Counted from the first letter of the stretch, positions 1 through 8,375 are shown. The stretch is DNA of 60,114 bases from UMGS1840 sp045661305 (GCA_045661305.1 JAZRFJ010000018.1:1-60114), one strand, 5' to 3'. Made by a program: numbers and translations. Notes: a model not told the origin generated them from the sequence alone.

Positions 1-11
1 CGAAAGGAAAG

Positions 12-800
12 ATGACTATGTTTTTTTTGAAAAATAAAAAAAATAATTTGAAAAATAACGAGAAAAATATCGAAACGGTTGATAAGAATAATATTCCTAC
101 TCATATAGCAATAATAATGGACGGAAACGGAAGATGGGCAAAAATGAGAGGACTTCCGAGAACGGCAGGGCATGCTGTGGGAGCTGATACACTTATTAAA
201 ATAGCACGATATGCGTTTGATATTGGTGTTAAGGTTTTGAGTGTGTATGCTTTTTCAACTGAAAATTGGTCACGACCTGAAAGCGAAGTAAATAATCTTA
301 TGGAGCTTTCTATGGAGAAAATTCCTCAAATGGAGTCTTTGATGGAGGGAAGAGAGGTATGCGTAAAGTTTTTGGGTGATGTAACAAGGTTTTCACCAAA
401 GCTTTATGAGATGCTGAAAAAAGAAGAAGAAAGAACTGAAAAATATGCTCATACAGGCTGTTTTTTAAATATATGTGCAAATTATGGCTCAAGAGACGAG
501 ATTACACTTGCAGTTAAAAAGATTTCTGAAAAGGTGAAAAATGGTGAAATTGAGATAGAGGATATATCACCAGAGTTGATTTCACAAAATTTATATACTG
601 CACATTGTCCTGACCCTGACCTTATTATAAGACCGAGCGGAGAATATCGTTTGTCGAACTTCCTTATGTATCAGGCTGCATACAGTGAATTTTATTATGA
701 TAATATTTTATGGCCTGATTTTTCACCACAGGACCTTGATAAAGCTATAATTGCATATCAGAAGAGAGACCGCAGATATGGCGGAGTGAAAGAAGCTTAG
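12..800 (+). CDS. uppS: Isoprenyl transferase (undecaprenyl diphosphate synthase)
   Basis: Cis-prenyltransferase that condenses isopentenyl diphosphate onto farnesyl diphosphate to make the C55 carrier lipid for peptidoglycan; cytosolic, membrane-associated. Visible: the catalytic motif IMDGNGRWA (Asp37 binds Mg-diphosphate), RTAGHAVGA, FSTENWSRP, and the C-terminal RPSGEYRLSNFL substrate-binding block. At 262 residues it is normal length, with a Lys/Asn-rich N-terminal extension of about 25 residues. Start uncertain: AAAGG at 3-7 lies 4 nt before ATG 12 and 10 nt before ATG 18. It heads uppS-cdsA-dxr-rseP as seen here; the operon probably begins upstream of the window (frr and pyrH usually precede). 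Confidence 0.96.
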   Translation: MTMFFLKNKKNNLKNNEKNIETVDKNNIPTHIAIIMDGNGRWAKMRGLPRTAGHAVGADTLIKIARYAFDIGVKVLSVYAFSTENWSRPESEVNNLMELSMEKIPQMESLMEGREVCVKFLGDVTRFSPKLYEMLKKEEERTEKYAHTGCFLNICANYGSRDEITLAVKKISEKVKNGEIEIEDISPELISQNLYTAHCPDPDLIIRPSGEYRLSNFLMYQAAYSEFYYDNILWPDFSPQDLDKAIIAYQKRDRRYGGVKEA

Positions 801-817
801 AAAGTAGGGATTTTAAA

Positions 818-1627
818 ATGTTAAAAAGAACAATAAGCGGTGTGGTTGCCGCAGTAATTTTAATAGCTATATTATTTATGCATACATATGTTATAAGAAT
901 AGCTTTAACAGCAATACTTCTTTTATGTATGTTTGAAGCATTAAGATGTTTTGGAATGGAGAAAAAGAGATTTCTTGTTTTTACAGGTGTTTTTGGGTCT
1001 GTTATAATGCCTTTTATGGATATTATAGGTTTTAACTATATTGCACCTGTATTTGCGATATGTCTTATGCTACTCTCATTTTCTGCAATATTCGGATATA
1101 AGACAGTAAGTGTTTCGGATATTTCGTCACTTAGCTTTCTTATTTTACTTATTCCTTTTGGGCTTTCGCATTTAATCTACATAAGAGCACTTGATATGGG
1201 TGTGTATTATATATGGTTACCTATTTTAGGTGCATTCGGTGCTGATATCGGAGCTTATTTTATTGGTTGTGGGGTAGGTGGAAAAAAACTTTGCGAGGCA
1301 CTAAGTCCAAAAAAGACAGTTGCGGGAAGTATAGGTGCTTTTATAGGCTCAGTTGTAGCTTTTGTAATTTATGCTATTATAATAAAATTAATTTCAGATA
1401 TTCAAATCAATTATATTTTATACTTTTTAGTTGCAATTATCTGCGGAGGAATTTCTCAAATAGGGGATTTAACTGCGTCTTCTTTAAAAAGAGCAAATAA
1501 TATCAAGGATTTTGGGAAAATTATGCCCGGGCACGGCGGAATGCTTGACAGGGTGGACAGCTTATGCCTGATTTCACCTTTTGTTTACTATGTATTGACA
1601 CTTATACCATATAATATTTTCTATTAA
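818..1627 (+). CDS. cdsA: Phosphatidate cytidylyltransferase
   Basis: Integral membrane enzyme that makes CDP-diacylglycerol from phosphatidate and CTP, the branch point of phospholipid synthesis. The 269-residue product is almost wholly hydrophobic with about eight predicted membrane helices. It ends with the family signature: SSLKRANNIKDFGK, then PGHGGMLDRVDSL, containing the conserved acidic metal-binding residues. It begins 17 bp after uppS and lies 16 bp before dxr, so co-transcription is very likely. This uppS-cdsA-dxr-rseP order is the standard Firmicutes arrangement. Confidence 0.95.
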   Translation: MLKRTISGVVAAVILIAILFMHTYVIRIALTAILLLCMFEALRCFGMEKKRFLVFTGVFGSVIMPFMDIIGFNYIAPVFAICLMLLSFSAIFGYKTVSVSDISSLSFLILLIPFGLSHLIYIRALDMGVYYIWLPILGAFGADIGAYFIGCGVGGKKLCEALSPKKTVAGSIGAFIGSVVAFVIYAIIIKLISDIQINYILYFLVAIICGGISQIGDLTASSLKRANNIKDFGKIMPGHGGMLDRVDSLCLISPFVYYVLTLIPYNIFY

Positions 1628-1643
1628 TTTAAAGAGGTTTCTT

Positions 1644-2777
1644 ATGACTAAAAAAGTTTTTATAGCCGGCTCGACAGGTTCAATCGGAACACAGGCATTG
1701 AAGGTCTGCGAAATGCATAATATAAAAGTAGAGGCTCTTAGTGCAAATAAAAGCTGGGAGACACTTTGCAAACAGGCGAAAAAATATAATGTTAAAAAAG
1801 TTCACATAAATGACGAAGAAAAATATTATAATGTAAAAAATGAGCTCGGGAACGATGTTGAAGTTTATGCAGGCAGAAATGGACTTTTTGAGATGATTGC
1901 TTCATCATCTGCAGACACATTTTTAAATGGGATAACAGGCTTTCAGGGGCTTGAGCCTACTGTTTGTGCAATAGAAAAAAAGATGAAAATCGCTCTTGCA
2001 AATAAGGAAACCATTGTTTGCGGTGGCGAGTTTATTATGAATAAGGTGGAAAAAGACAATATTTGTCTTATGCCTGTTGACTCGGAGCATTCTGCTGTTT
2101 TTCAGTGCTTGCTTGGGAACCGCGATAAAGATGTGAAGAGAATAATTTTAACAGCTTCGGGCGGACCTTTTTTCGGAAGAAAATCATTAAAAGGTATAAC
2201 AAAAGAAGAAGCACTCAATCACCCAAACTGGTCAATGGGTAGTAAGATAACTATTGACAGTGCAACGCTTATGAATAAAGCACTTGAAGTAATAGAAGCA
2301 CATCATCTTTTCGGAAAGAAAAAAATTGATGTTGTAGTACATAGAGAAAGCATAGTACATTCTATGGTTGAATTTTGTGATAATTCTGTAATGGCACAAA
2401 TGGGTACACCTGATATGGCTATTCCTATTCAGCTTGCACTTACATATCCAAAAAGAAGAGAAAGTGTTGCAGGTGAGCTTGATTTTTCCAAAATATTAAA
2501 TTTAAGCTTTTATCCGCCTGACACAGATACATTTATTTCTTTAAGGCTTAGTTATGATGCTCTTAAAATTGGTGGAACTATGCCATGTATTTTAAATGCA
2601 GCAAATGAGGTTGCAGTTGAAGCTTTCCTGGATGGTAAGATAGAATTTGAAGAAATACCTGTCTTAACAGAGAAAACTATGGCAAAAATAAAACCGATTT
2701 ATAATTACAGTTTGAATGATATTTTAGAGTGCGATTCCGAGGCGAGGGAATATGCAAAAGCAAATTTGAAAAATTAA
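1644..2777 (+). CDS. dxr: 1-deoxy-D-xylulose 5-phosphate reductoisomerase
   Basis: Second step of the MEP isoprenoid pathway: converts DXP to 2-C-methyl-D-erythritol 4-phosphate with NADPH, and is the target of fosmidomycin. Visible: the N-terminal NADPH motif GSTGSIG (residues 9-15), LANKETIV, the metal and substrate block PVDSEHSAVFQCL, the flexible-loop region NHPNWSMGSKITIDSATLMNKALEVIEA, and HRESIVHSMVEF. It is full length at 377 residues, with AAAGAGG upstream of ATG. It supplies the isoprenoid precursors used by uppS two genes earlier in the same operon. Confidence 0.97.
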   Translation: MTKKVFIAGSTGSIGTQALKVCEMHNIKVEALSANKSWETLCKQAKKYNVKKVHINDEEKYYNVKNELGNDVEVYAGRNGLFEMIASSSADTFLNGITGFQGLEPTVCAIEKKMKIALANKETIVCGGEFIMNKVEKDNICLMPVDSEHSAVFQCLLGNRDKDVKRIILTASGGPFFGRKSLKGITKEEALNHPNWSMGSKITIDSATLMNKALEVIEAHHLFGKKKIDVVVHRESIVHSMVEFCDNSVMAQMGTPDMAIPIQLALTYPKRRESVAGELDFSKILNLSFYPPDTDTFISLRLSYDALKIGGTMPCILNAANEVAVEAFLDGKIEFEEIPVLTEKTMAKIKPIYNYSLNDILECDSEAREYAKANLKN

Positions 2778-2804
2778 TTTTTGAAAGGGAAGCGATTAAG
2801 TTTT

Positions 2805-3824
2805 ATGTCAATTATCATCAGTACTCTTGCAGTTATGATTGTTTTCGGGCTCATAATTTTTATTCATGAATTCGGACATTTTTCTACTGCAAAGCTTTTT
2901 AAGGTAAAGGTGCATGAATTTGCAATAGGAATGGGACCTTGCATTTTTAAAAAGCAAAAAGGCGATACACTTTACAGCTTAAGGCTTATTCCAATGGGTG
3001 GCTATGTAAAAATGGAAGGTGAGGAAGAGGCTTCGGAGGACGAAAATTCTTTTTCAAAAAAGAAACCCTGGCAAAGACTGATAATTTTAGCCTCAGGTGC
3101 AGTTATGAATTTCATTCTCGGCATTGTTTTTATTATTATTCTTTTCGGAGCAACATATCCCGTAATACCTACCACAACAATAAGCGAAGTCCTTACAGAT
3201 TACGGTGCTTATGAGGCAGGAATAAAAGCAGGGGACGAAATTTATAAGGTAAACAACGAGAGAATAAGTAACAGTATGGATATTTCACTTGCAACAGGTG
3301 ATTCTGATGTTGCAAATGTGATAGTTATAAGAAATGGTGAGCAAAAAGAATTTAATGTAAAATTAAAAAGCGAAGAAAACGATGGGAAGTATCTTGGCAT
3401 AAAGTTAGGAGCAGTTCCTAAAAATCCGTTTAATCTTACAGCATATTCCTTTAATTATGCAAAAACCATAATAAAGCTTACTTATAAATCCTTTATAGGA
3501 ATGTTTACGGGAAATGTGTCTGTAAATGATATGTCAGGTCCTGTTGGTATTGTGACAGAGATAGGGAGTGCAGCACAAAGAGGAATTGAGGATGTTTTAT
3601 TTATACTGATACTTATAACTCTAAACTTAGGTGTTGTAAATCTTTTCCCGCTTCCTGCACTTGACGGCGGCAGAATCGTGTTTGTAATTTTTGAAATGCT
3701 TACAGGAAAAAAACTAAAGACCGAGCACGAAGCTATTATACATTTTATAGGCTTTATGTTACTCATTCTTTTTATGCTTTATATAACTAAAAATGATATT
3801 ACACGGCTTATTTTCGGTAAATAA
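2805..3824 (+). CDS. rseP: Site-2 intramembrane zinc metalloprotease (RseP/RasP)
   Basis: Membrane-embedded protease that cleaves substrates such as anti-sigma factors within the membrane. The active-site motif HEFGH is at residues 21-25 in the first membrane helix; GGYVKMEGE follows, then a PDZ domain in the middle third, and the second zinc-ligand motif NLFPLPALDGGR near the end. I place the start at ATG 2805 (339 residues) rather than TTG 2781, because family members begin directly with this first helix. The GAAAGGGAAG before it is rather far (about 14 nt), so the start is not certain. Last gene of the uppS operon; the product has about four membrane helices. Confidence 0.94.
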   Translation: MSIIISTLAVMIVFGLIIFIHEFGHFSTAKLFKVKVHEFAIGMGPCIFKKQKGDTLYSLRLIPMGGYVKMEGEEEASEDENSFSKKKPWQRLIILASGAVMNFILGIVFIIILFGATYPVIPTTTISEVLTDYGAYEAGIKAGDEIYKVNNERISNSMDISLATGDSDVANVIVIRNGEQKEFNVKLKSEENDGKYLGIKLGAVPKNPFNLTAYSFNYAKTIIKLTYKSFIGMFTGNVSVNDMSGPVGIVTEIGSAAQRGIEDVLFILILITLNLGVVNLFPLPALDGGRIVFVIFEMLTGKKLKTEHEAIIHFIGFMLLILFMLYITKNDITRLIFGK

Positions 3825-3841
3825 TTATGAAAAGGCGTGGT

Positions 3842-3879
3842 GGAGCTGTAGCAAAATGCTTTCATTTTGCTACAGCTCC
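3842..3879 (+). other. Perfect 17-bp stem-loop downstream of rseP
   Basis: The arms 3842-3858 and 3863-3879 are perfectly complementary (GGAGCTGTAGCAAAATG and its reverse complement) around the loop CTTT. Only a short T stretch follows, so it is not a classic intrinsic terminator, though it may still stop transcripts from rseP. It forms the left end of the element at 3845-4109. Confidence 0.7.
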
Positions 3880-4109
3880 TTTGGGCTGGACGGAAAATAG
3901 CGTAGATTGGACAAACTGAACCCGTAGGGGACACCCGAAGCTGTATATAGATACAGCGAGAGGTGAAGTTTGTTCAAAACACAAGGCATTAAAAAAAGAA
4001 GAATTTCTTTATATGACGAATTTTTTATTATTTCGATACAGTTGATATAAAAAATGCCTTTATTAAGCCTTTTCTTTTGCCTTGTGTGATGTACGCATTT
4101 TACTACAGC
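3845..4109. repeat. 265-bp MITE-like or structured-RNA element with terminal inverted repeats
   Basis: The ends are a 15-bp inverted repeat with one mismatch: GCTGTAGCAAAATGC at 3845-3859 and its partner at 4095-4109. Inside are a 10-bp inverted repeat (ACACAAGGCA, 3979-3988 and 4078-4087), a hairpin GCTGTAT-ATAG-ATACAGC near 3939-3956, and a longer-range pairing of GGACAAACT (near 3909) with AGTTTGTTC (near 3967). No convincing ORF is present. It fills the space between two convergent genes and its right end abuts the stop codon of the YitT-like gene. It could be a non-autonomous mobile element or a structured non-coding RNA; I do not recognise a known family. Confidence 0.5.
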
Positions 4110-4110
4110 C

Positions 4111-4959
4111 TTACCTGTAATACTTAAATCCTTCTCCCTGAATTTCTGTTGATGGAGAAACAATAATAAAAGCCTTGTAATCCTCATGTTCTGCAATTTT
4201 TCTAAGCTCTGTAAGCTCCTTTTTCTTCATAGCACACATAAGAATTTCTTTTCCCTCTGTACTGTAACCGCCTTTAGCATCAATAACAGTTACGCCTCTG
4301 CCCAGTTTATTGATAATATCCTTTTCAAAACCGTTTCCTTTTGGGGTAATAATATATGCAACAACAGCACCGTTTAGTTTTGATATAATAAAATCAATTA
4401 CCCAAGTGGAAATAAAAAGCGTTGCTATTCCGTACATTGTAAGCTTTATATCCTTAAATACAAAGTAAGATATTGAAATAATAACAAAGTCAATCGCAGA
4501 TAAAATTACACCTATCGAGAGGGAAGGTAGTCTTTTTTGAGATATTCTTGATACAATATCTGTACCTCCTGTTGTACTGCCCTGCGAAAATGTCATTCCT
4601 ATTCCGATACCGCATAGTATTCCTCCAAAGACGCTTGACAAAACAAGGTCGTCAAATCTTAACTCAAAATTTTTTGTCAGTTCCATAAATACAGGGATTG
4701 CAATTATTCCGACTAAAGAATCTACAACAAATTTTTTCCCAAGCTCAATGTAGGCGGCAATTCCGATAATAATATTTAATATTCCCATAACTATTCCCGG
4801 AGAAATTCCCGAAATATAGTATACGATTGTTGCAATTCCACTTACTCCGCCCGTTACAATTTTTGCAGGAATCATAAAAAGATTTACTGCCACAGAAAAA
4901 AGCAGTGCACCGGAAAGTATAATAGAATATTTATATATAAAATTCACAATAATCACCAT
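4111..4959 (-). CDS. YitT family membrane protein (DUF161 + DUF2179)
   Basis: Predicted multi-spanning membrane protein of the YitT/UPF0750 family. About five hydrophobic helices are followed by a soluble DUF2179 domain from about residue 215, which is probably ligand-sensing. The family loop GSTTGGTDIVSRI is present. Biochemical function is unknown. The longest ORF starts at TTG 4995; I prefer ATG 4959 (282 residues), because the first membrane helix follows at once, but no good ribosome binding site supports either. It is monocistronic, faces away from rpsT, and its stop codon abuts the structured element. Confidence 0.85.
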   Translation of the reverse strand: MVIIVNFIYKYSIILSGALLFSVAVNLFMIPAKIVTGGVSGIATIVYYISGISPGIVMGILNIIIGIAAYIELGKKFVVDSLVGIIAIPVFMELTKNFELRFDDLVLSSVFGGILCGIGIGMTFSQGSTTGGTDIVSRISQKRLPSLSIGVILSAIDFVIISISYFVFKDIKLTMYGIATLFISTWVIDFIISKLNGAVVAYIITPKGNGFEKDIINKLGRGVTVIDAKGGYSTEGKEILMCAMKKKELTELRKIAEHEDYKAFIIVSPSTEIQGEGFKYYR

Positions 4960-5019
4960 TATTATTATTGTGTTATTTAAAAATAAAAAACACAAAAAAA
5001 TAATTTTTTTAAAAAAAGC

Positions 5020-5048
5020 TTGACATTTTTGGAAAAATCATATATAAT
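5020..5048 (+). promoter_or_regulatory. Consensus sigma-A promoter of rpsT
   Basis: TTGACA (5020-5025), a 17-bp spacer and TATAAT (5043-5048) match the consensus perfectly, as expected for a ribosomal protein gene. The transcript would start near 5055 and carry a leader of about 120 nt. Confidence 0.9.
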
Positions 5049-5076
5049 AATTCAGTATCTAAAATTATGTAAGTTA

Positions 5077-5168
5077 TTTGAGATGATAAATCAAGTCGTT
5101 CTTGATTGTAACCTCTCCTCATCTCAAAACTATATAAAAACAGTTTTTACATTTATTTTAAAAGGAGA
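5077..5168 (+). promoter_or_regulatory. Structured rpsT leader with a possible anti-Shine-Dalgarno
   Basis: The leader holds a nested stem-loop. The outer arms TTTGAGATGA (5077-5086) and TCATCTCAAA (5119-5128) pair perfectly, as do the inner arms AATCAAG (5089-5095) and CTTGATT (5101-5107). Between them TCTCCT (5114-5119) is complementary to AGGAGA (5163-5168) in the ribosome binding site. This could allow two exclusive folds and autoregulation by S20. The base pairing is visible; the regulation is inference. Confidence 0.5.
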
Positions 5169-5177
5169 AATTTAAAA

Positions 5178-5447
5178 ATGCCAAACATTAAATCAGCTAA
5201 AAAAAGAGTTAAAGTTATCGCTACTAAAACATTACAGAATCAGATGATAAAATCAAACCTTAAAACAACACTTAAAAACTATGATGCTGTTTTGGAAGGT
5301 ACTGACAAAGAAGCTATGACAGCTGCATACAAGAAAACTGTAAAGACAATTGACCAGGCTGCTAACAAAAATATTCTTAAAAAGAATACTGCTTCAAGAA
5401 AAAAATCTGCTGTAGCTAAAAAGCTTAACGCCGCTTTATCTAAGTAG
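5178..5447 (+). CDS. rpsT: Small ribosomal subunit protein bS20
   Basis: Primary rRNA-binding protein of the 30S subunit. The 89-residue, Lys-rich, all-helical product begins PNIKSAKKRVK and continues with the typical KTLQNQMIKSNLKTTLK. AAAGGAGAAA lies directly upstream of ATG. It is monocistronic, with its own consensus promoter and a terminator right after the stop codon. Confidence 0.98.
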   Translation: MPNIKSAKKRVKVIATKTLQNQMIKSNLKTTLKNYDAVLEGTDKEAMTAAYKKTVKTIDQAANKNILKKNTASRKKSAVAKKLNAALSK

Positions 5448-5468
5448 TAATTAAATATTAAAAAATTA

Positions 5469-5497
5469 GGATGTTAAAAAATTGATTTTTAACATCC
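5469..5497. terminator. Bidirectional terminator between rpsT and znuB
   Basis: Twelve-bp stem GGATGTTAAAAA/TTTTTAACATCC with loop ATTGA, followed by TTTTATTTT on the plus strand. The znuB stop codon (5489-5491) lies inside the stem, so both convergent transcripts share it. Confidence 0.85.
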
Positions 5498-6304
5498 TTT
5501 TATTTTCTTTATTAAGTGGAAAACAATAAACATAAATGCATTAACTATAACAACACTTGCACCTGCGGGGAGCGATAAAATATACGAAAAAATCATTCCG
5601 ACTATAAAGGAAAAAACGGCTATTACGCCTGACGAAATTATTACACTCTTAAAATTTTTAAAAATTCTCATAGAGGTAAGAGCAGGAAATATTATAAGAT
5701 TAGAGATAAGCATTGCTCCCATCATTCTAAGACCTATAACAACACAAAGTGCTGTAAAAAGTGCAATCATACAGATATATAAATCAGAATTTGTCCCTGT
5801 TGCTTTTGCGAAGTTTTCATCGAATGAAATTGTAAAAATTTCGTGGTATGAAAATAGAAAAAATAAAAGCACCATAACGCACAAAATAATACAAATAACA
5901 ACATCGCTTTCACTCATCGCAAGAATACTTCCGAACATATAGCTGTAAACATCAGAATTAAGTCCGCCCGAAAGTGAAGATGCACATACGCCAAGAGCAA
6001 GGGAAACTCCCGAAATAAGTCCGATTGCAGAATCACCTCTTATTTTTGAGCTTGAGCCTATTTTAAGAAGAAAAAATGCAGAAATTACAACAATAGGGAT
6101 ACATATTATAAGAGGAGTTTTATTAAGAGCAAGGGCAACGCTGAAAGCACCAAAGCCAACATGAGAAAGTCCGTCACCTATCATAGAAAATCTTTTTAAA
6201 ACAAGAGTTACTCCCAAAAGTGCACAAGTAAGGCACATAAAAATCCCTGCTATAAAAGCACGCATTATAAATTCGTGAGATAAAAATGTTTCAATTAATT
6301 CCAT
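5489..6304 (-). CDS. znuB: Metal (zinc/manganese) ABC transporter permease
   Basis: Membrane subunit of a ZnuABC/AdcABC-type importer. The 271 residues form about eight hydrophobic helices of the ABC-3 permease family, with the GDGLSHVGFGAF segment typical of the coupling and binding region. AAGGAGGC lies about 10 nt before ATG. Its first 14 bp overlap the end of znuC, so the two are translationally coupled. It is last in fur-znuA-znuC-znuB and ends in the terminator shared with rpsT. Zinc rather than manganese is inferred from the family and from the His-rich loop of the binding protein. Confidence 0.92.
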   Translation of the reverse strand: MELIETFLSHEFIMRAFIAGIFMCLTCALLGVTLVLKRFSMIGDGLSHVGFGAFSVALALNKTPLIICIPIVVISAFFLLKIGSSSKIRGDSAIGLISGVSLALGVCASSLSGGLNSDVYSYMFGSILAMSESDVVICIILCVMVLLFFLFSYHEIFTISFDENFAKATGTNSDLYICMIALFTALCVVIGLRMMGAMLISNLIIFPALTSMRIFKNFKSVIISSGVIAVFSFIVGMIFSYILSLPAGASVVIVNAFMFIVFHLIKKIKGC

Positions 6305-6986
6305 TTTTAAAATTTGCCTCCTTGAAATTCATTTTTTCAAATTCTTGTTTCGTTCCAAAGAAAACTTCATTGCTTAAATAGAGGATTTTTTTAGCATTAA
6401 AAACAGCAAGCTCTTTATCATGAGAAATCATAAAAATGGTTATTCCCTCACGGTTTAAGCGGGATAAAACGGCATAAAAGTCACTAGCTGTTTCGTTGTC
6501 AAGTGTATTTACAGGCTCGTCAAGAAAAAGTATTTCCTCACCTGCACAAAGCGCCCGTGCAATAAGCACCCTTTGTTGCTGACCTCCTGAAAGTTCGGAA
6601 AAATGTTTTTTTCTTAGATGTGAAATTCCAAGTTTATCCATATTTTTTTCTGCAATTTCTTTTTCTTTTTTTAGAAAGAATGGTCTTAATCCCTTTTTTG
6701 AAATTAGTCCCGACATTACAATTTCATTAACACAAGCGGGAAAATCCTGCTGAATTTGAGTTTGTTGAGGCAGATAGCCTACGCAGTTTTTCCTTATGTT
6801 GAAATTGATTTCTCCGCTTTTTATTTTCAAAAGTCCTAAAATGCCTTTTATAAGAGTGGTTTTTCCCGAACCATTGTCCCCTAAAACGCAAATATAGTCA
6901 CCTTTATTGATTGAAAAAGACAGATTATCAATAACTTTTTTATTTTCGTATTGAATTGTAACATTTTTTAGTGTTATCTGCTCCAT
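6291..6986 (-). CDS. znuC: Metal ABC transporter ATP-binding protein
   Basis: ATPase subunit of the importer, 231 residues. Walker A GDNGSGKTT, Q-loop YLPQQTQ, ABC signature LSGGQQQRVLIARA, Walker B ILFLDEP and the switch His in MISHDKE are all intact. It begins one base after the znuA stop codon (the ribosome binding site GGAAGGA lies inside znuA) and overlaps znuB by 14 bp, as expected for a tight metal-uptake operon. Confidence 0.94.
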   Translation of the reverse strand: MEQITLKNVTIQYENKKVIDNLSFSINKGDYICVLGDNGSGKTTLIKGILGLLKIKSGEINFNIRKNCVGYLPQQTQIQQDFPACVNEIVMSGLISKKGLRPFFLKKEKEIAEKNMDKLGISHLRKKHFSELSGGQQQRVLIARALCAGEEILFLDEPVNTLDNETASDFYAVLSRLNREGITIFMISHDKELAVFNAKKILYLSNEVFFGTKQEFEKMNFKEANFKNGIN

Positions 6987-6987
6987 T

Positions 6988-7920
6988 TTATTTCAGTCCT
7001 TCCAACGCTTTTATGTTGTTTCTCATAAGCGAAAGATAGGTTTCTCCTCTTTCAAATTCTTCTTTTGTAACATTGTGACAAGAGTGAAAAAGTGAACTTT
7101 TCACACCTGTCTGGCTTTTCACGGCATCTGTTATTTTAGTGTCTGAAAGCTCGGTATAAAACACAGTTTTTATGTTTTCTCTATTTATTGTATCAATAAG
7201 AGTTGTCATAGACTTTATATCAGGCTCGGTTTCCAAACTGCAAGATTCAAATGCACTTATATACTTTATATTATAATCTTTTGAAAGATATAAAAAAGGA
7301 AAACGGCTTGTGAATACAAAGGTTTTATCAATATGCTTTGAAAATGTATCTTCAAAATCATTATCAAGCTTGTCAAGTTCTTTTAAGTATTCATCTGTGT
7401 TTTTTTGATATATTTCTTCGTTATTTTTATCTGCTTTTGAAAAAGCTTCACATATGTTTCGTACCATTATTTTTGCGTTTTTTGGAGATGTCCATATGTG
7501 AGGGTCAACATTGTGTAAATGTTGGGTGCTTTCTTTGTCATTATGTGTATGTTCAAGGGGTATCCCTTTTGAAGTGTCACATATAACCGTACTTTCTGAT
7601 TTTACTGAAGAAATAAGCTTTTTTGCCCAAAGTTCCATATTTTCGCCTGTGTATATAAAAAGGTCACATTCACTCACCTTTATCATATCGGAGCTTTTTG
7701 GCTCAAAGCTATGGCTGTCAACACCCGGTTGCGTAAGTAATATAATTTCAGCGGTATTTCCGCTTACAGCTTTTGCAAAATCATACAGTGGAAAAAGTGT
7801 TGTAACAACTAAAAGCTTGTCTTTTTTTTCTGTTTCTGTTTTGTTGCATGAGGTTAAGCTAAAAAGCGAAAAAACAATAATAAATATAACAAATATATTA
7901 ACAGTATTTTTGAATTTCAT
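6988..7920 (-). CDS. znuA: Metal-binding lipoprotein of the Znu-type ABC transporter
   Basis: Substrate-binding lipoprotein on the outer face of the membrane. Start taken as ATG 7920 (310 residues), with AGGGGTG upstream; the longer frame would run into fur. The signal peptide ends in a lipobox (SLTSC). Metal-site residues: His in GVDSHSF, a His-rich loop HTHNDKESTQHLH, and VDPHIWTSP. The place of the third canonical His reads TSRFPFLYL, with Arg instead, and the C-terminal part has LFHSCHNV. So the site is not the textbook three-His one. I recall FPF-type variants in gut Clostridia but cannot check that here. It begins 10 bp after fur. Confidence 0.9.
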   Translation of the reverse strand: MKFKNTVNIFVIFIIVFSLFSLTSCNKTETEKKDKLLVVTTLFPLYDFAKAVSGNTAEIILLTQPGVDSHSFEPKSSDMIKVSECDLFIYTGENMELWAKKLISSVKSESTVICDTSKGIPLEHTHNDKESTQHLHNVDPHIWTSPKNAKIMVRNICEAFSKADKNNEEIYQKNTDEYLKELDKLDNDFEDTFSKHIDKTFVFTSRFPFLYLSKDYNIKYISAFESCSLETEPDIKSMTTLIDTINRENIKTVFYTELSDTKITDAVKSQTGVKSSLFHSCHNVTKEEFERGETYLSLMRNNIKALEGLK

Positions 7921-7930
7921 AATAACACCC

Positions 7931-7970
7931 CTACTTCCCGCACTTTTCGCACTTTTCGCACTTTTCGCAC
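7931..7970 (-). repeat. 9-bp tandem repeat forming the 3-prime end of fur
   Basis: On the minus strand the unit GTGCGAAAA occurs three times, followed by GTGCGGGAA and GTAG, and runs over the stop codon. It encodes the Cys-Glu-Lys repeats at the protein end. A related array of the same unit length ends rsgA at 55208-55254. Confidence 0.85.
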
Positions 7971-8347
7971 AGCCCATAAAAAACAGTTTTAACTGTGTCA
8001 ACCTTAAAATTGTGGTCAGACAAAATATGCTCATAAACAGAGCTTAGATTTTCACATTCAAGGTGAATGAGTTTTCCGCAACCGTTACATACAAGATGAA
8101 AATGACTTTCACAGCCTCTTTTTTTATCAAAATATCTGTAAGTTGCACTCTCGTTATCTTCAGTTATAAATTTTCTTACCATTCCAGCTTCTGTGAGTTT
8201 ATTTAAGTGACGGTAGACGGTAGCTGTTCCAACAGAAATATTTTCCTCTTTTAAATACTCAATAAGCTTTTCTGCACTCATGCTTTCGTTTTCATGTTTT
8301 TTAAGACATTCAAGAACAAAGCTTTTTTGTTTTGTTTTATATGCCAT
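7931..8347 (-). CDS. Fur/Zur-family metal-dependent repressor
   Basis: Winged-helix repressor that binds DNA when loaded with metal. Start ATG 8347 (138 residues) with AAGAGGT upstream; the longer frame reaches back over the operator and promoter. The N-terminal DNA-binding domain includes GTATVYRHLNKLTEAGMVRKF. The dimerisation domain has HFHLVCNGCGK (structural zinc Cys pair) and HLECENL. The tail reads GLCEKCEKCEKCGK, four Cys each two residues apart, encoded by a 9-bp tandem repeat; most homologues have one terminal CxxC. As first gene of a znu operon it is best called Zur by context, but its operator looks Fur-like. Autoregulation is very likely. Confidence 0.9.
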   Translation of the reverse strand: MAYKTKQKSFVLECLKKHENESMSAEKLIEYLKEENISVGTATVYRHLNKLTEAGMVRKFITEDNESATYRYFDKKRGCESHFHLVCNGCGKLIHLECENLSSVYEHILSDHNFKVDTVKTVFYGLCEKCEKCEKCGK

Positions 8348-8375
8348 AACCTTATACCTCTTTTTAAAATGAAAT

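Noticed and set aside
7511..8047. A 178-residue plus-strand frame opposite znuA/fur
   Set aside because: It is antisense to two clear genes, lacks a ribosome binding site and runs through the 9-bp repeat; a shadow frame.
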